This document shows positions 26,288 through 33,751 of a stretch of DNA of 64,000 nucleotides, one piece after another (positions within the stretch are counted from its first letter, which is position 1; each line of letters begins with the position of its first letter). Location of the stretch: the NCBI GenBank assembly GCA_018883665.1, contig JAHLFU010000017.1, positions 33,616 through 97,615 of the forward strand. The letters are read 5' to 3'. The DNA is from Paraprevotella stercoravium (GTDB lineage Bacteria > Bacteroidota > Bacteroidia > Bacteroidales > Bacteroidaceae). A program made the translations under genes and the position numbers. The notes under the pieces were generated by a model. The model ran no database searches, was not told the origin of the DNA, and saw nothing but the letters and a program-made list of their open reading frames with translations.

Positions 26288-26875
26288 TTAGAACAACATT
26301 TCGATCAACTGTGGACGCAGGAAATCTTTCAGATAGTTGATGAATTCCTCTTCGCCGAAGTTGATTTTATAAGAACCGTCAGCCGGTGAAACAGAGAACA
26401 AAACATCCTTGCCGTTGATCTTCTGGATGGTAAGGCCTTTGTCCAGCAATTCTTTGGCATGGCTGGCAAAATAAGCTTTCAGCTTGTCAGCTTCCGGAGC
26501 GGAAATGACCATCTGCTCCTTCTCGTCCCAACGTGATGCCAAAGATACCAGAAACTCTCCCAGAAAATCTGTGCTGCTTGTCGCTTTCTGCACTCCTTCC
26601 TTTAAGAGCTTGTCCGAAATCAGTGTGGTGATTTCCGATTTCAAGGCATTGACGGCCTGGTCGGTGTAAAGCTTCAGTTCCGACTTGGTGTTTTTGTCCA
26701 GCTCGGCCGCTTTCTTTTCTGCTTCGGCTGTCAGCTCCTGGGCTTTGCCTTGGGCTTCAGCGATAATACGTTGGGCCTCAGCCTGCGCTTCTTCAATGAT
26801 ACGCTGCGCTTCAGCTTTTCCTTTCTCTACCCCTTCCTGGTAGATTTTATTCGTTAGTTCATCGATTTTTTCCAT
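26288..26875 (-). CDS. ntpE: V-type ATPase subunit E (peripheral stalk)
   Basis: 195 residues. The first half is a strong Ala/Glu-rich coiled coil ('EEAQAEAQRIIAEAQGKAQ'), followed by a globular domain, as in E subunits of the peripheral stalk. It is the first recognised gene of the operon; a possible 30-codon ORF ends three bases upstream of its start. Confidence 0.9.
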   Translation of the reverse strand: MEKIDELTNKIYQEGVEKGKAEAQRIIEEAQAEAQRIIAEAQGKAQELTAEAEKKAAELDKNTKSELKLYTDQAVNALKSEITTLISDKLLKEGVQKATSSTDFLGEFLVSLASRWDEKEQMVISAPEADKLKAYFASHAKELLDKGLTIQKINGKDVLFSVSPADGSYKINFGEEEFINYLKDFLRPQLIEMLF

Positions 26876-26878
26876 ATG

Positions 26879-26971
26879 TTATATCTTATATTTTATAGGT
26901 TTTCCTGGCTGTATTTTGTTAATGCGGCTAAATTTACCCATTATTTCCATTTTGACCATATTTATTCGCAT
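26879..26971 (-). CDS. Possible 30-residue small protein or leader peptide before ntpE
   Basis: On the minus strand an ATG at 26971 opens 30 codons (start 'MRINMVKMEIMGKFSRI', end 'GKPIKYKI') and stops at TAA 26881-26879, three bases before the ntpE ATG. A good Shine-Dalgarno-like AGGAG lies seven bases before the ATG, unusual for this organism. The ATG itself lies in the 3' arm of a 10-bp hairpin (26968-27001) and the SD in its loop, so translation could be controlled by folding. The product is basic and four Met codons occur early. It could be chance; no homologue is recognised. Confidence 0.35.
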   Translation of the reverse strand: MRINMVKMEIMGKFSRINKIQPGKPIKYKI

Positions 26972-27001
26972 GTTTTTTCTCCTAGATGTTCAAAAACATG
27001 C
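26968..27001 (-). other. Hairpin covering the small-ORF start upstream of the V-ATPase operon
   Basis: A perfect 10-bp inverted repeat gcatgttttt/aaaaacatgc with a 14-base loop. No clear TAnnTTTG promoter for the operon was found nearby on the minus strand. Confidence 0.45.
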
Positions 27002-27068
27002 CTTCATCTGTCGTTTCCCACTTCTGAATTGTAAAACGGTTAAAGATTGGAAATAAGGAAGATGATTC

Positions 27069-27100
27069 TTTGCAGAAAGTCTTCAAAAGATGTATTTTTG
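27069..27100 (+). promoter_or_regulatory. Promoter of the surface-glycan cluster
   Basis: TTTG (27069-27072), a 20-base spacer and TATTTTTG (27093-27100), 31 bases before the flippase start. Confidence 0.85.
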
Positions 27101-27131
27101 TGCCCGAATTTGATAACAGATTTTATTTAGA

Positions 27132-28577
27132 ATGGCGGAATCATCATTGAAGGATAAAACGGCAAAAGGACTTTTATGGGGCGGTATGAGCAATGGAATG
27201 ATGCAGGTGCTTAATGCTGTGTTTGGTATTTGTCTGTTGAATTTGCTTACTCCTTCGGACTATGGTATGGTGCAGGTGCTCAATGTCTTTTCGAGTATCG
27301 CGGCCTGTTTGCAGGAAAGCGGTTTTATTGCGACACTGGCGAATAAGAAAAATCCCACTCATGAAGATTATAATGCCGTATTTTGGTTTAATATCCTGTG
27401 CGGATCGGCTATTTATGTCATTCTGTTTTTTTCAGCTCCACTTATTGCCGCGTTTTATAAAGAACCACAACTGGTCGCTCTTTCCCGTTTTGCCTTTCTG
27501 AGTTTTCTTATATCCAGTTTCGGAATAGCACAGCGTGCTTATCTCTTTGGCCACTTGATGGTAAAGCAGTCGTCTATCATTTCAGTTACATCTTTGCTGC
27601 TTTCCGGTATTTCCGGTGTGGCCATGGCTTATGCGGGATTTGCCTTTTGGGGACTTGCTGCACAAAGTGTGGTCTTTGTTACGGTTATTGTGGTGATGAA
27701 CTGGTACTATTCTCCGTGGCGCCCTACTTTTACCTGGAACTTCCGTCCGATACGGGAAATGTTCGGGTTTAGTAGCAAGCTGTTGATTACCAGTCTTTTC
27801 AGCCAAATAAATAGAAATGTACTTTCTACACTGCTGGGCCGTTATTATGACACGCATATTACCGGACAATACGGAAATGCCAGTAAGTGGAACGAGATGA
27901 GTTCCAGTATGATCAACGGTATGATTTCCGGGGTGGCACAGCCTGTGTTGACTCAGGTAAAGGATGACCGGGACCGATATTGTCAGGTGTTCCGGAAAAT
28001 GATCCGGTTTACCAGTTTCATTTCTTTCCCGGCCATGTTCGGTTTGGGGTTCATTGCCCATGAATTTATTTATCTGACAGTGGGTGAGGCCTGGTTGGAG
28101 AGTGCGGATCTGTTGCGTATGCTTTGTATTTATGGAGCGACCATTCCGATGTATACCTTATATTATAATCTGGTAGTAACACAAGGTAAATCAAACATCA
28201 ACATGATGAACACTATCGTTTCGTGTGTGCTGATTTGGGTGGCCATGATTGCTTTGCATTCTTTTGGCTTACATGTTATGGTAGTAGCTTTTATTACAAT
28301 TAATGTAGGTTGGCTGTTGGTATGGCATTATTTTGCTTGGAAACTGGTACGTCTGTCTTTGTGGGATATTATGAAAGATGTCACACCGTTTATCCTATTT
28401 TCTCTTTTAGCCATTTTGCTGAGCTGGTTTACCACTCGCAATATTACTCAGCCGTTGTGGCTGATGTTGGCAAAAATTGTGACAACGGCTGTTTATTATC
28501 CTGTTATCCTATGGATTTGTCGTGCACAGGTGTTGCGCGAGAGCATCCAATATCTTCTGAAAAAGAAAAAATCCTGA
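27132..28577 (+). CDS. Wzx/MOP-type lipopolysaccharide flippase
   Basis: 481 residues with 12-14 predicted helices over the whole length. The N terminus 'GLLWGGMSNGMMQVLN' and 'LLTPSDYGMVQVLNVF' are typical of the WzxC/polysaccharide-synthesis branch of the MOP flippase superfamily. It should turn a lipid-linked oligosaccharide to the periplasmic face of the inner membrane. It is the first gene of a glycosyltransferase cluster; four bases separate it from the next gene. Confidence 0.9.
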   Translation: MAESSLKDKTAKGLLWGGMSNGMMQVLNAVFGICLLNLLTPSDYGMVQVLNVFSSIAACLQESGFIATLANKKNPTHEDYNAVFWFNILCGSAIYVILFFSAPLIAAFYKEPQLVALSRFAFLSFLISSFGIAQRAYLFGHLMVKQSSIISVTSLLLSGISGVAMAYAGFAFWGLAAQSVVFVTVIVVMNWYYSPWRPTFTWNFRPIREMFGFSSKLLITSLFSQINRNVLSTLLGRYYDTHITGQYGNASKWNEMSSSMINGMISGVAQPVLTQVKDDRDRYCQVFRKMIRFTSFISFPAMFGLGFIAHEFIYLTVGEAWLESADLLRMLCIYGATIPMYTLYYNLVVTQGKSNINMMNTIVSCVLIWVAMIALHSFGLHVMVVAFITINVGWLLVWHYFAWKLVRLSLWDIMKDVTPFILFSLLAILLSWFTTRNITQPLWLMLAKIVTTAVYYPVILWICRAQVLRESIQYLLKKKKS

Positions 28578-28581
28578 TGTT

Positions 28582-29490
28582 ATGAGAATTGCTTATCTTA
28601 TTTCAGCGCATTGCGATCCTGTACATCTGGAACGTATGGTCCGGGCTTTGAACGAACAGGCTGATTTTTTTATTCATATTGATGCGAAGGCCGATTTCAG
28701 CGCTTTTGCTCATCTGGCAAAGATTCCTGAGGTGCATTTCCTGAAGGAGCGTGTACATACACTTTGGGGTGACATTACTCAGGTATATTATCAGCGTGCT
28801 TTGCTTCGGGCCTGTTTGGATAGTGGAATTGTTTTTGATCGGATCTGTACTTTGAGTGGTTTGGACTATCCTTTGGTTGGCAATAGACAACTGCATGATT
28901 TTTTTGCGGCGCATCCCGACCGGGAATTTATTCAGGGTATAGATATGAGTGTACAGCGTCAGGCTGTAACACAGAATTATCGGATCTTCCGTCCGCAGTT
29001 CTTTTGTTCTTGTTTCAGTGACCGTTTCAATGGCCGTATACGTATTCTTTTGCGTAAGTTGATTTACGGGTTGGGTGTACGCAAGAAACTGACTTTTAAA
29101 ATCGGAGGAAGGACCTGTCCGTTATTTAAAGGTTCTGACTGGTGGGGAATTACTCCTCAGTTAGGACGTTATCTTTTGCAGCAACTGGAGACGTATCCGG
29201 AAATCTTGCGTTATTTTTCGACTTCGTTTGCCCCGTCTGAGTTGCTTTGGCAAAGTCTGGTATTTAATTCTCCTTTTGCAGAGAAGGCTATGCTGTTCGC
29301 TGATCCTTATGTCAGTCTGGCCAGCCTTACTCCATTGCATTATATATACTATGAACCGGTTATTAAAGTCCTGACGGAAGAAGATCTTCCGACACTTATG
29401 GCCAGTGGCAAGCTGTTCTGTCGTAAGACGTGTACTGGAATCAGTGATACGCTTATGGATCTTCTTGACCAGAAACGAATTGAAAAATAA
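28582..29490 (+). CDS. Core-2/I-branching-type glycosyltransferase (GT14-like)
   Basis: 302 residues. 'IAYLISAHCDP', 'FIHIDAKAD', 'VYYQRALLRACLD' and 'LSGLDYPL' follow the motif order of the core-2/I-branching beta-1,6-N-acetylglucosaminyltransferase family, known from animal O-glycan branching and from bacterial surface-glycan loci. It probably adds a sugar, possibly a branching HexNAc, to the lipid-linked glycan at the cytosolic membrane face. The acceptor cannot be read from sequence. Confidence 0.85.
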   Translation: MRIAYLISAHCDPVHLERMVRALNEQADFFIHIDAKADFSAFAHLAKIPEVHFLKERVHTLWGDITQVYYQRALLRACLDSGIVFDRICTLSGLDYPLVGNRQLHDFFAAHPDREFIQGIDMSVQRQAVTQNYRIFRPQFFCSCFSDRFNGRIRILLRKLIYGLGVRKKLTFKIGGRTCPLFKGSDWWGITPQLGRYLLQQLETYPEILRYFSTSFAPSELLWQSLVFNSPFAEKAMLFADPYVSLASLTPLHYIYYEPVIKVLTEEDLPTLMASGKLFCRKTCTGISDTLMDLLDQKRIEK

Positions 29491-29499
29491 TACTTTATT

Positions 29500-30477
29500 A
29501 TGAAAGAAACTATATCTATGCCTCGTGTATCAGTCGTGATGTGTACTTATAACGGTGAGCAATTCCTGACTGAGCAGATCGAGTCCATATTAAATCAGAC
29601 ATATCCTATTTATGAATTGATTATTCAGGATGATTCTTCCACGGATCGTACTTGGGAGATTATTCAGGAGTATGCAAAAAAATGCTCACTGATCAAGTCT
29701 TTCCGCAATGATACCAATCAAGGATTCAACCATAACTTCAAGCAAGCTATTTTACGTGCGGAGGGCGAATTGATTGCCATTGCCGATCAGGACGATATCT
29801 GGTATCCTGAAAAAATTGAGAAACAAGTACAGAAGATAGACGGAGCAGATGTGTGTATTTCGGCTTATCATGGCGGTGAGAATTATCCTCCCACGAATGA
29901 GAATCGCGTGACATTACCGTTTTATCAATTGGAGTATCTGCTTTTTTATGATTGTACTCCGGGACATAGCATGCTTATTAAAAAAGACTTTGCTCATCAT
30001 ATATTCCGTGCTTGGGACGGTCATATACTCTATGATTGGTGGATTTCCGTAAATGCTCATTTGTATCATGGAATAACTTGTGTAGAAGAACCTTTAAACT
30101 GGCATCGTCCGCATAATGCTTCTGCAATTACCAAGCTGAATGCGCAATATGCCCCTTATCTGGTAAAAAAGCCTACTTGGCAACCATATATTATTGGCTT
30201 CCGTAAATATAGGGCTTTACAGAAACTGGACACCTGGCAATTCTTTTACCGATATATTCACAAACATGCGGATCCTGTTCAGCAGCATCTGGCTTATCAG
30301 CTTAGTGAATTGTTGTTTCGCAGAGATTTGTTTTCTCTACTGCGTCTTTGCTTGTTGTGTATGAGACATAAGGATACTGTTTATTTCAATCCAAATCAGA
30401 AAGGATTCATGAGTTATATACGCAGTTTTTGCTATCCTATGATCCGAGCTTATGGGAATACTTATTTTTATTTATAG
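29500..30477 (+). CDS. GT2-family glycosyltransferase
   Basis: 325 residues. The GT-A fold begins with 'RVSVVMCTYNGEQFLTEQIE', with 'QDDSSTDRTWEI' and the DxD-type 'IADQDDIW' as nucleotide-sugar/metal motifs. It is a rhamnosyl- or galactosyl-transferase-like GT2 enzyme; donor unknown. An alternative start at 29518 (Met7) is possible. It ends 58 bases before the next gene, with an internal promoter in the gap. Confidence 0.9.
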   Translation: MKETISMPRVSVVMCTYNGEQFLTEQIESILNQTYPIYELIIQDDSSTDRTWEIIQEYAKKCSLIKSFRNDTNQGFNHNFKQAILRAEGELIAIADQDDIWYPEKIEKQVQKIDGADVCISAYHGGENYPPTNENRVTLPFYQLEYLLFYDCTPGHSMLIKKDFAHHIFRAWDGHILYDWWISVNAHLYHGITCVEEPLNWHRPHNASAITKLNAQYAPYLVKKPTWQPYIIGFRKYRALQKLDTWQFFYRYIHKHADPVQQHLAYQLSELLFRRDLFSLLRLCLLCMRHKDTVYFNPNQKGFMSYIRSFCYPMIRAYGNTYFYL

Positions 30478-30510
30478 TTTTGGTAAGGTTCTGCAGAATT
30501 GCTAAATTTG
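30478..30510 (+). promoter_or_regulatory. Internal promoter before the CDP-ribitol synthase-like gene
   Basis: TTTTG (30478-30482), a 20-base spacer and TAAATTTG (30503-30510); the gene starts at 30536. The second half of the cluster can therefore be transcribed on its own. Confidence 0.85.
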
Positions 30511-30535
30511 CGAAATATATACAATCAAGAACATC

Positions 30536-31900
30536 ATGAAAAAAAATATAGCTGTCATTCTGGCCGGAGGAGTAGGAAGCCGCTTGGGTTTGTCTACACC
30601 GAAGCAGTTTTTCAAGGTTGCCGGTAAAACTGTGGTAGAGCATACGATCGAAGCCTTCGAACACCATCCGCGTATTGATGAAATTGCGATCGTATCCAAT
30701 CCTTTTTATATTACCGATTTTGAAACCATGGTCTTGAAGAATGGTTGGAAGAAGGTCAAGAAGATTCTTAAAGGAGGCAAAGAGCGCTATGATTCCAGTC
30801 TTTCGGCCATTTATGCATACGACCAGAGTGATGTGCATCTGATTTTCCATGATGCGGTACGTCCTTTGGTAAGCCATAAGATAATCAGCGAAGTCATTGA
30901 TGCTTTGGAAACCTATCAGGCCGTAGATGTGGCTCTTCCTGCTACGGATACGATAATTGAGGTGGAAGGAAATTTGATTCATAATATTCCTGACCGCAGT
31001 CGTTTGAGAAGAGGACAGACTCCGCAGGCCTTTACTCTGGATGTGATTAGAAGAGCCTATGAGGAAGCGCTTAAGGATCCGAACTTTAAGGCTACGGACG
31101 ATTGTGGCGTAGTACGGAAATACTTGCCGGAGGTCCCGATCTATGTGGTGCCTGGTGAGGAGAGTAATATGAAGTTGACCTATAAGGAGGATACTTACCT
31201 GTTGGACAAACTGTTCCAGTTGAAGCAGTGTGCTCCTGAGAAATTTGCCGAAAGTGATTTCTTTGCAGGAAAAGTAGCCGTTGTTTTTGGAGGCAGTTAT
31301 GGTATCGGTGAAGAAACGGTTCGTTTGCTTCGGGAACGGAACTGCAAGGTGTACAGCTTCTCCAGAAGTGCCAATGGGGTAGATGTCGGTTTACGTGAAA
31401 CGGTGGCAGCTGCTCTTCAGACTGTATACCAGCAAGAACAGCGTATAGACTTTGTGATTAATACAGCTGGTGTTCTGAATAAAGAACCGCTGATTCAGAC
31501 GGATTACGATACCATTACTCAGGCGGTACAGACCAATTATATGGGTACGGTACATGTGGCGCTGGAATCTTTCCCTTATCTGAAAGAAACCGAAGGACAA
31601 CTGATTTTCTTCACTTCCAGTTCATACACGCGTGGCCGTGCCTTTTACAGCATCTACTCTTCGACCAAGGCTGCAATAGTGAATTTTGTTCAGGCTATAG
31701 CCCAAGAGTGGGAGGTACATCATATTCGGGTGAACTGTATTAATCCCGAACGGACACATACGCCGATGCGTACCAAGAATTTTGGTATAGAACCGAGTGA
31801 TACCCTTCTCTCGGCAGAAACTGTAGCTTGGGCTACCGTAAATACGTTGCAGTCGGATATTACCGGACAAATCATTGACGTAAAAAGAGAAGCAAAATGA
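30536..31900 (+). CDS. Bifunctional cytidylyltransferase/SDR reductase, CDP-ribitol synthase-like
   Basis: 454 residues in two domains. Residues 1 to ~235 are an IspD/TarI-type cytidylyltransferase: 'VILAGGVGSRLGLSTPKQF', 'FHDAVRPLV', 'RRGQTPQAF', 'ATDDCGVV'. Residues ~245-454 are a short-chain dehydrogenase with the NADPH loop 'VVFGGSYGIGEET' and the active-site Tyr-x3-Lys in 'SIYSSTKAA' (near 373). This order equals Haemophilus Acs1/Bcs1, which reduces ribulose 5-phosphate to ribitol 5-phosphate and activates it to CDP-ribitol. A lone IspD role in isoprenoid synthesis is unlikely given the fusion and the glycan context. The stop overlaps the LicD-family gene by ATGA, suggesting linked function. 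Confidence 0.88.
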   Translation: MKKNIAVILAGGVGSRLGLSTPKQFFKVAGKTVVEHTIEAFEHHPRIDEIAIVSNPFYITDFETMVLKNGWKKVKKILKGGKERYDSSLSAIYAYDQSDVHLIFHDAVRPLVSHKIISEVIDALETYQAVDVALPATDTIIEVEGNLIHNIPDRSRLRRGQTPQAFTLDVIRRAYEEALKDPNFKATDDCGVVRKYLPEVPIYVVPGEESNMKLTYKEDTYLLDKLFQLKQCAPEKFAESDFFAGKVAVVFGGSYGIGEETVRLLRERNCKVYSFSRSANGVDVGLRETVAAALQTVYQQEQRIDFVINTAGVLNKEPLIQTDYDTITQAVQTNYMGTVHVALESFPYLKETEGQLIFFTSSSYTRGRAFYSIYSSTKAAIVNFVQAIAQEWEVHHIRVNCINPERTHTPMRTKNFGIEPSDTLLSAETVAWATVNTLQSDITGQIIDVKREAK

Positions 31901-32718
31901 AAAAGAATCATCTGGAAATCTATTTGAACCGGGAACTCAGAGCCTGTCAGCTCAAACAGATCTCTATTTTGGAGGAAATTGACCGTATCTGCCGTAAGCA
32001 TCAGATTGTTTATTGGCTGGATGGCGGTTCGCTGTTGGGAGCGGTGCGCCACGGTGGTTTTATCCCTTGGGATGATGATATTGATATTGCTATGCGTCTG
32101 GAGGATGTGGAGCGTTTCAAGCAGATAGCACCAAAAGAACTGAAGGAAGGTTTTTTCTTGCAGACTCAAGATACCGATCCGGAATTTCGGGTTCCCATTT
32201 GTAAGGTGCGCTGTTTGAATTCACTTATCATTGAGGCCGTGGACGACCTGCATGCTTCCTATCAGAAAGGTCTGTTTGTGGATATCTTCCCGTTTATTGA
32301 TTATCCGTCTGTCTCTCCGAAGGCTGTGAAACGTTTTGCCAAAGGTATCTGCAAGAGCCGTTCCATCCTGCACAGCCGGCATTATTATTCCTGGCGCTCG
32401 TTTGCGGAGTTCTTTTATTTCGGAGCAGAATACGGCCTGTATCGGGTTATCTGGTGGCTCTTGGAAAAGACACATCGGAAGGATACCTATATTTCGAATA
32501 TCCTGATCAATAATGGTTATGGCATTATGCATCGTCAGGACTCTATTTTCCCGATAGGAGAAATAGAATTTGAAGGAAAAAGATTTATGGCCCCCTGCAA
32601 CCCTGATGCTTACCTGAAAGATTTATATAAAAATTATATGGAAATACCTCCGGTAGAGAAGCGTAAGACACATGCCGTTTTCTTTGCCGCGGAACTCAAC
32701 CCAAATCAAAACGCATGA
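31897..32718 (+). CDS. LicD-family phosphotransferase
   Basis: 273 residues. The nucleotidyltransferase-like core 'WLDGGSLLGAVRHGGFIPWD' runs into 'DDIDIAM'; this is the signature of the LicD/fukutin family, which transfers phosphocholine (bacterial LicD) or ribitol 5-phosphate (animal FKTN/FKRP) from CDP donors to sugars. Directly coupled to a CDP-ribitol synthase-like gene on one side and a glycosyltransferase on the other (ATGA overlaps at both ends), it is best read as a ribitol-phosphate transferase for the surface glycan (inference). No choline kinase or cytidylyltransferase is seen nearby. Confidence 0.88.
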   Translation: MKKNHLEIYLNRELRACQLKQISILEEIDRICRKHQIVYWLDGGSLLGAVRHGGFIPWDDDIDIAMRLEDVERFKQIAPKELKEGFFLQTQDTDPEFRVPICKVRCLNSLIIEAVDDLHASYQKGLFVDIFPFIDYPSVSPKAVKRFAKGICKSRSILHSRHYYSWRSFAEFFYFGAEYGLYRVIWWLLEKTHRKDTYISNILINNGYGIMHRQDSIFPIGEIEFEGKRFMAPCNPDAYLKDLYKNYMEIPPVEKRKTHAVFFAAELNPNQNA

Positions 32719-33731
32719 AACCAGCATTGATCGATACCTCTGTACTGATACTCTTCTTTAACCGTCCGCAACAGCTTTCTTTAGTGTTCGAACAAGTGAA
32801 GAAGGCACGTCCTGCACGTCTGTTCCTGTATCAGGACGGTCCCCGTAACGAGAAAGATATGGAAGGGATTATGGCATGCCGTGAAGTGGTGGCCGATGTC
32901 GATTGGGAATGTGAGATACATCGTTTGTATCAGGAGCAGAATTACGGTTGTGATCCTTCGGAGTTTATTTCCCAGAAGTGGGCTTTTTCCATTACGGACA
33001 AATGTATCGTTTTGGAGGATGACGATGTGCCTTCGGTTTCCTTTTTCTCTTTCTGCAAGGAAATGCTGGACCGTTATGAACATGACAGCCGTATAGGTAT
33101 TATTTCTGGGTTCAATCTGGAAGAATGTACCCCCGATTGTCCGGATGATTATTTCTTTTGCCGGACGTTCTCCATTTGGGGATGGGCCAGCTGGCGCCGG
33201 GTTGTTGATCTGTGGGACGAGCATTATACTTTTCTTGATGATGCCTTTGCGGTGCAGCAAATCGAGAATCTGATTCATACGTACTGTTTCCGCGATGATT
33301 TTCTGCCTATGTGTCATAGCCATCGCAGTCAGCAGAAAGCTTATTATGAAACCATTTTTCAGGCGGCTTTGTTCCTGAATTCCCAGTTGAGTATCGTTCC
33401 GACACGGAATATGATCAATAATTTGGGCGCAACAGCTGGTTCGGTACATTTCGGCGCTTCTTTGGAAACACTGCCCCGAGGTTATCGCCGTATTTTTACC
33501 ATGAAGCGTTTTGAACTGGAGCATCCGATTCGCCATCCCAAGTACATAATAGATCATACCGCATATAAAGAACGTGTGTATCGTATTATGGCATGGCGTC
33601 ATCCTTGGATCAAGGTGGCGCGTTCTTTTGAGGAACTGTATTTAAATTTGCGTCATGGCGACGGAAAAGCCATTCGGAAAGCTTTGACCAACCGGATAAA
33701 CAAATGGTTTAACCGCCAACAATATAACTAA
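32715..33731 (+). CDS. GT-A-fold glycosyltransferase with EDDD metal motif
   Basis: 338 residues. 'ILFFNRPQQLSLVFEQV' opens the nucleotide-binding fold, 'IVLEDDDVPS' is the metal/donor motif and 'SIWGWASWRRVVDLWD' is a conserved block of this GNT-I-like family, which is often annotated simply as glycosyltransferase. Donor and acceptor are unknown. It overlaps the LicD-family gene by four bases. Confidence 0.82.
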   Translation: MKPALIDTSVLILFFNRPQQLSLVFEQVKKARPARLFLYQDGPRNEKDMEGIMACREVVADVDWECEIHRLYQEQNYGCDPSEFISQKWAFSITDKCIVLEDDDVPSVSFFSFCKEMLDRYEHDSRIGIISGFNLEECTPDCPDDYFFCRTFSIWGWASWRRVVDLWDEHYTFLDDAFAVQQIENLIHTYCFRDDFLPMCHSHRSQQKAYYETIFQAALFLNSQLSIVPTRNMINNLGATAGSVHFGASLETLPRGYRRIFTMKRFELEHPIRHPKYIIDHTAYKERVYRIMAWRHPWIKVARSFEELYLNLRHGDGKAIRKALTNRINKWFNRQQYN

Positions 33732-33751
33732 TTCATTCCAAAGATTGTAGT

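Noticed and set aside
30536..31240. IspD of the MEP isoprenoid pathway
   Set aside because: The fusion to an SDR reductase and the glycan-cluster context point to CDP-ribitol synthesis instead.
32781..33602. Minus-strand frame of 273 codons
   Set aside because: Antisense to the EDDD glycosyltransferase, which has clear motifs and operon overlaps.
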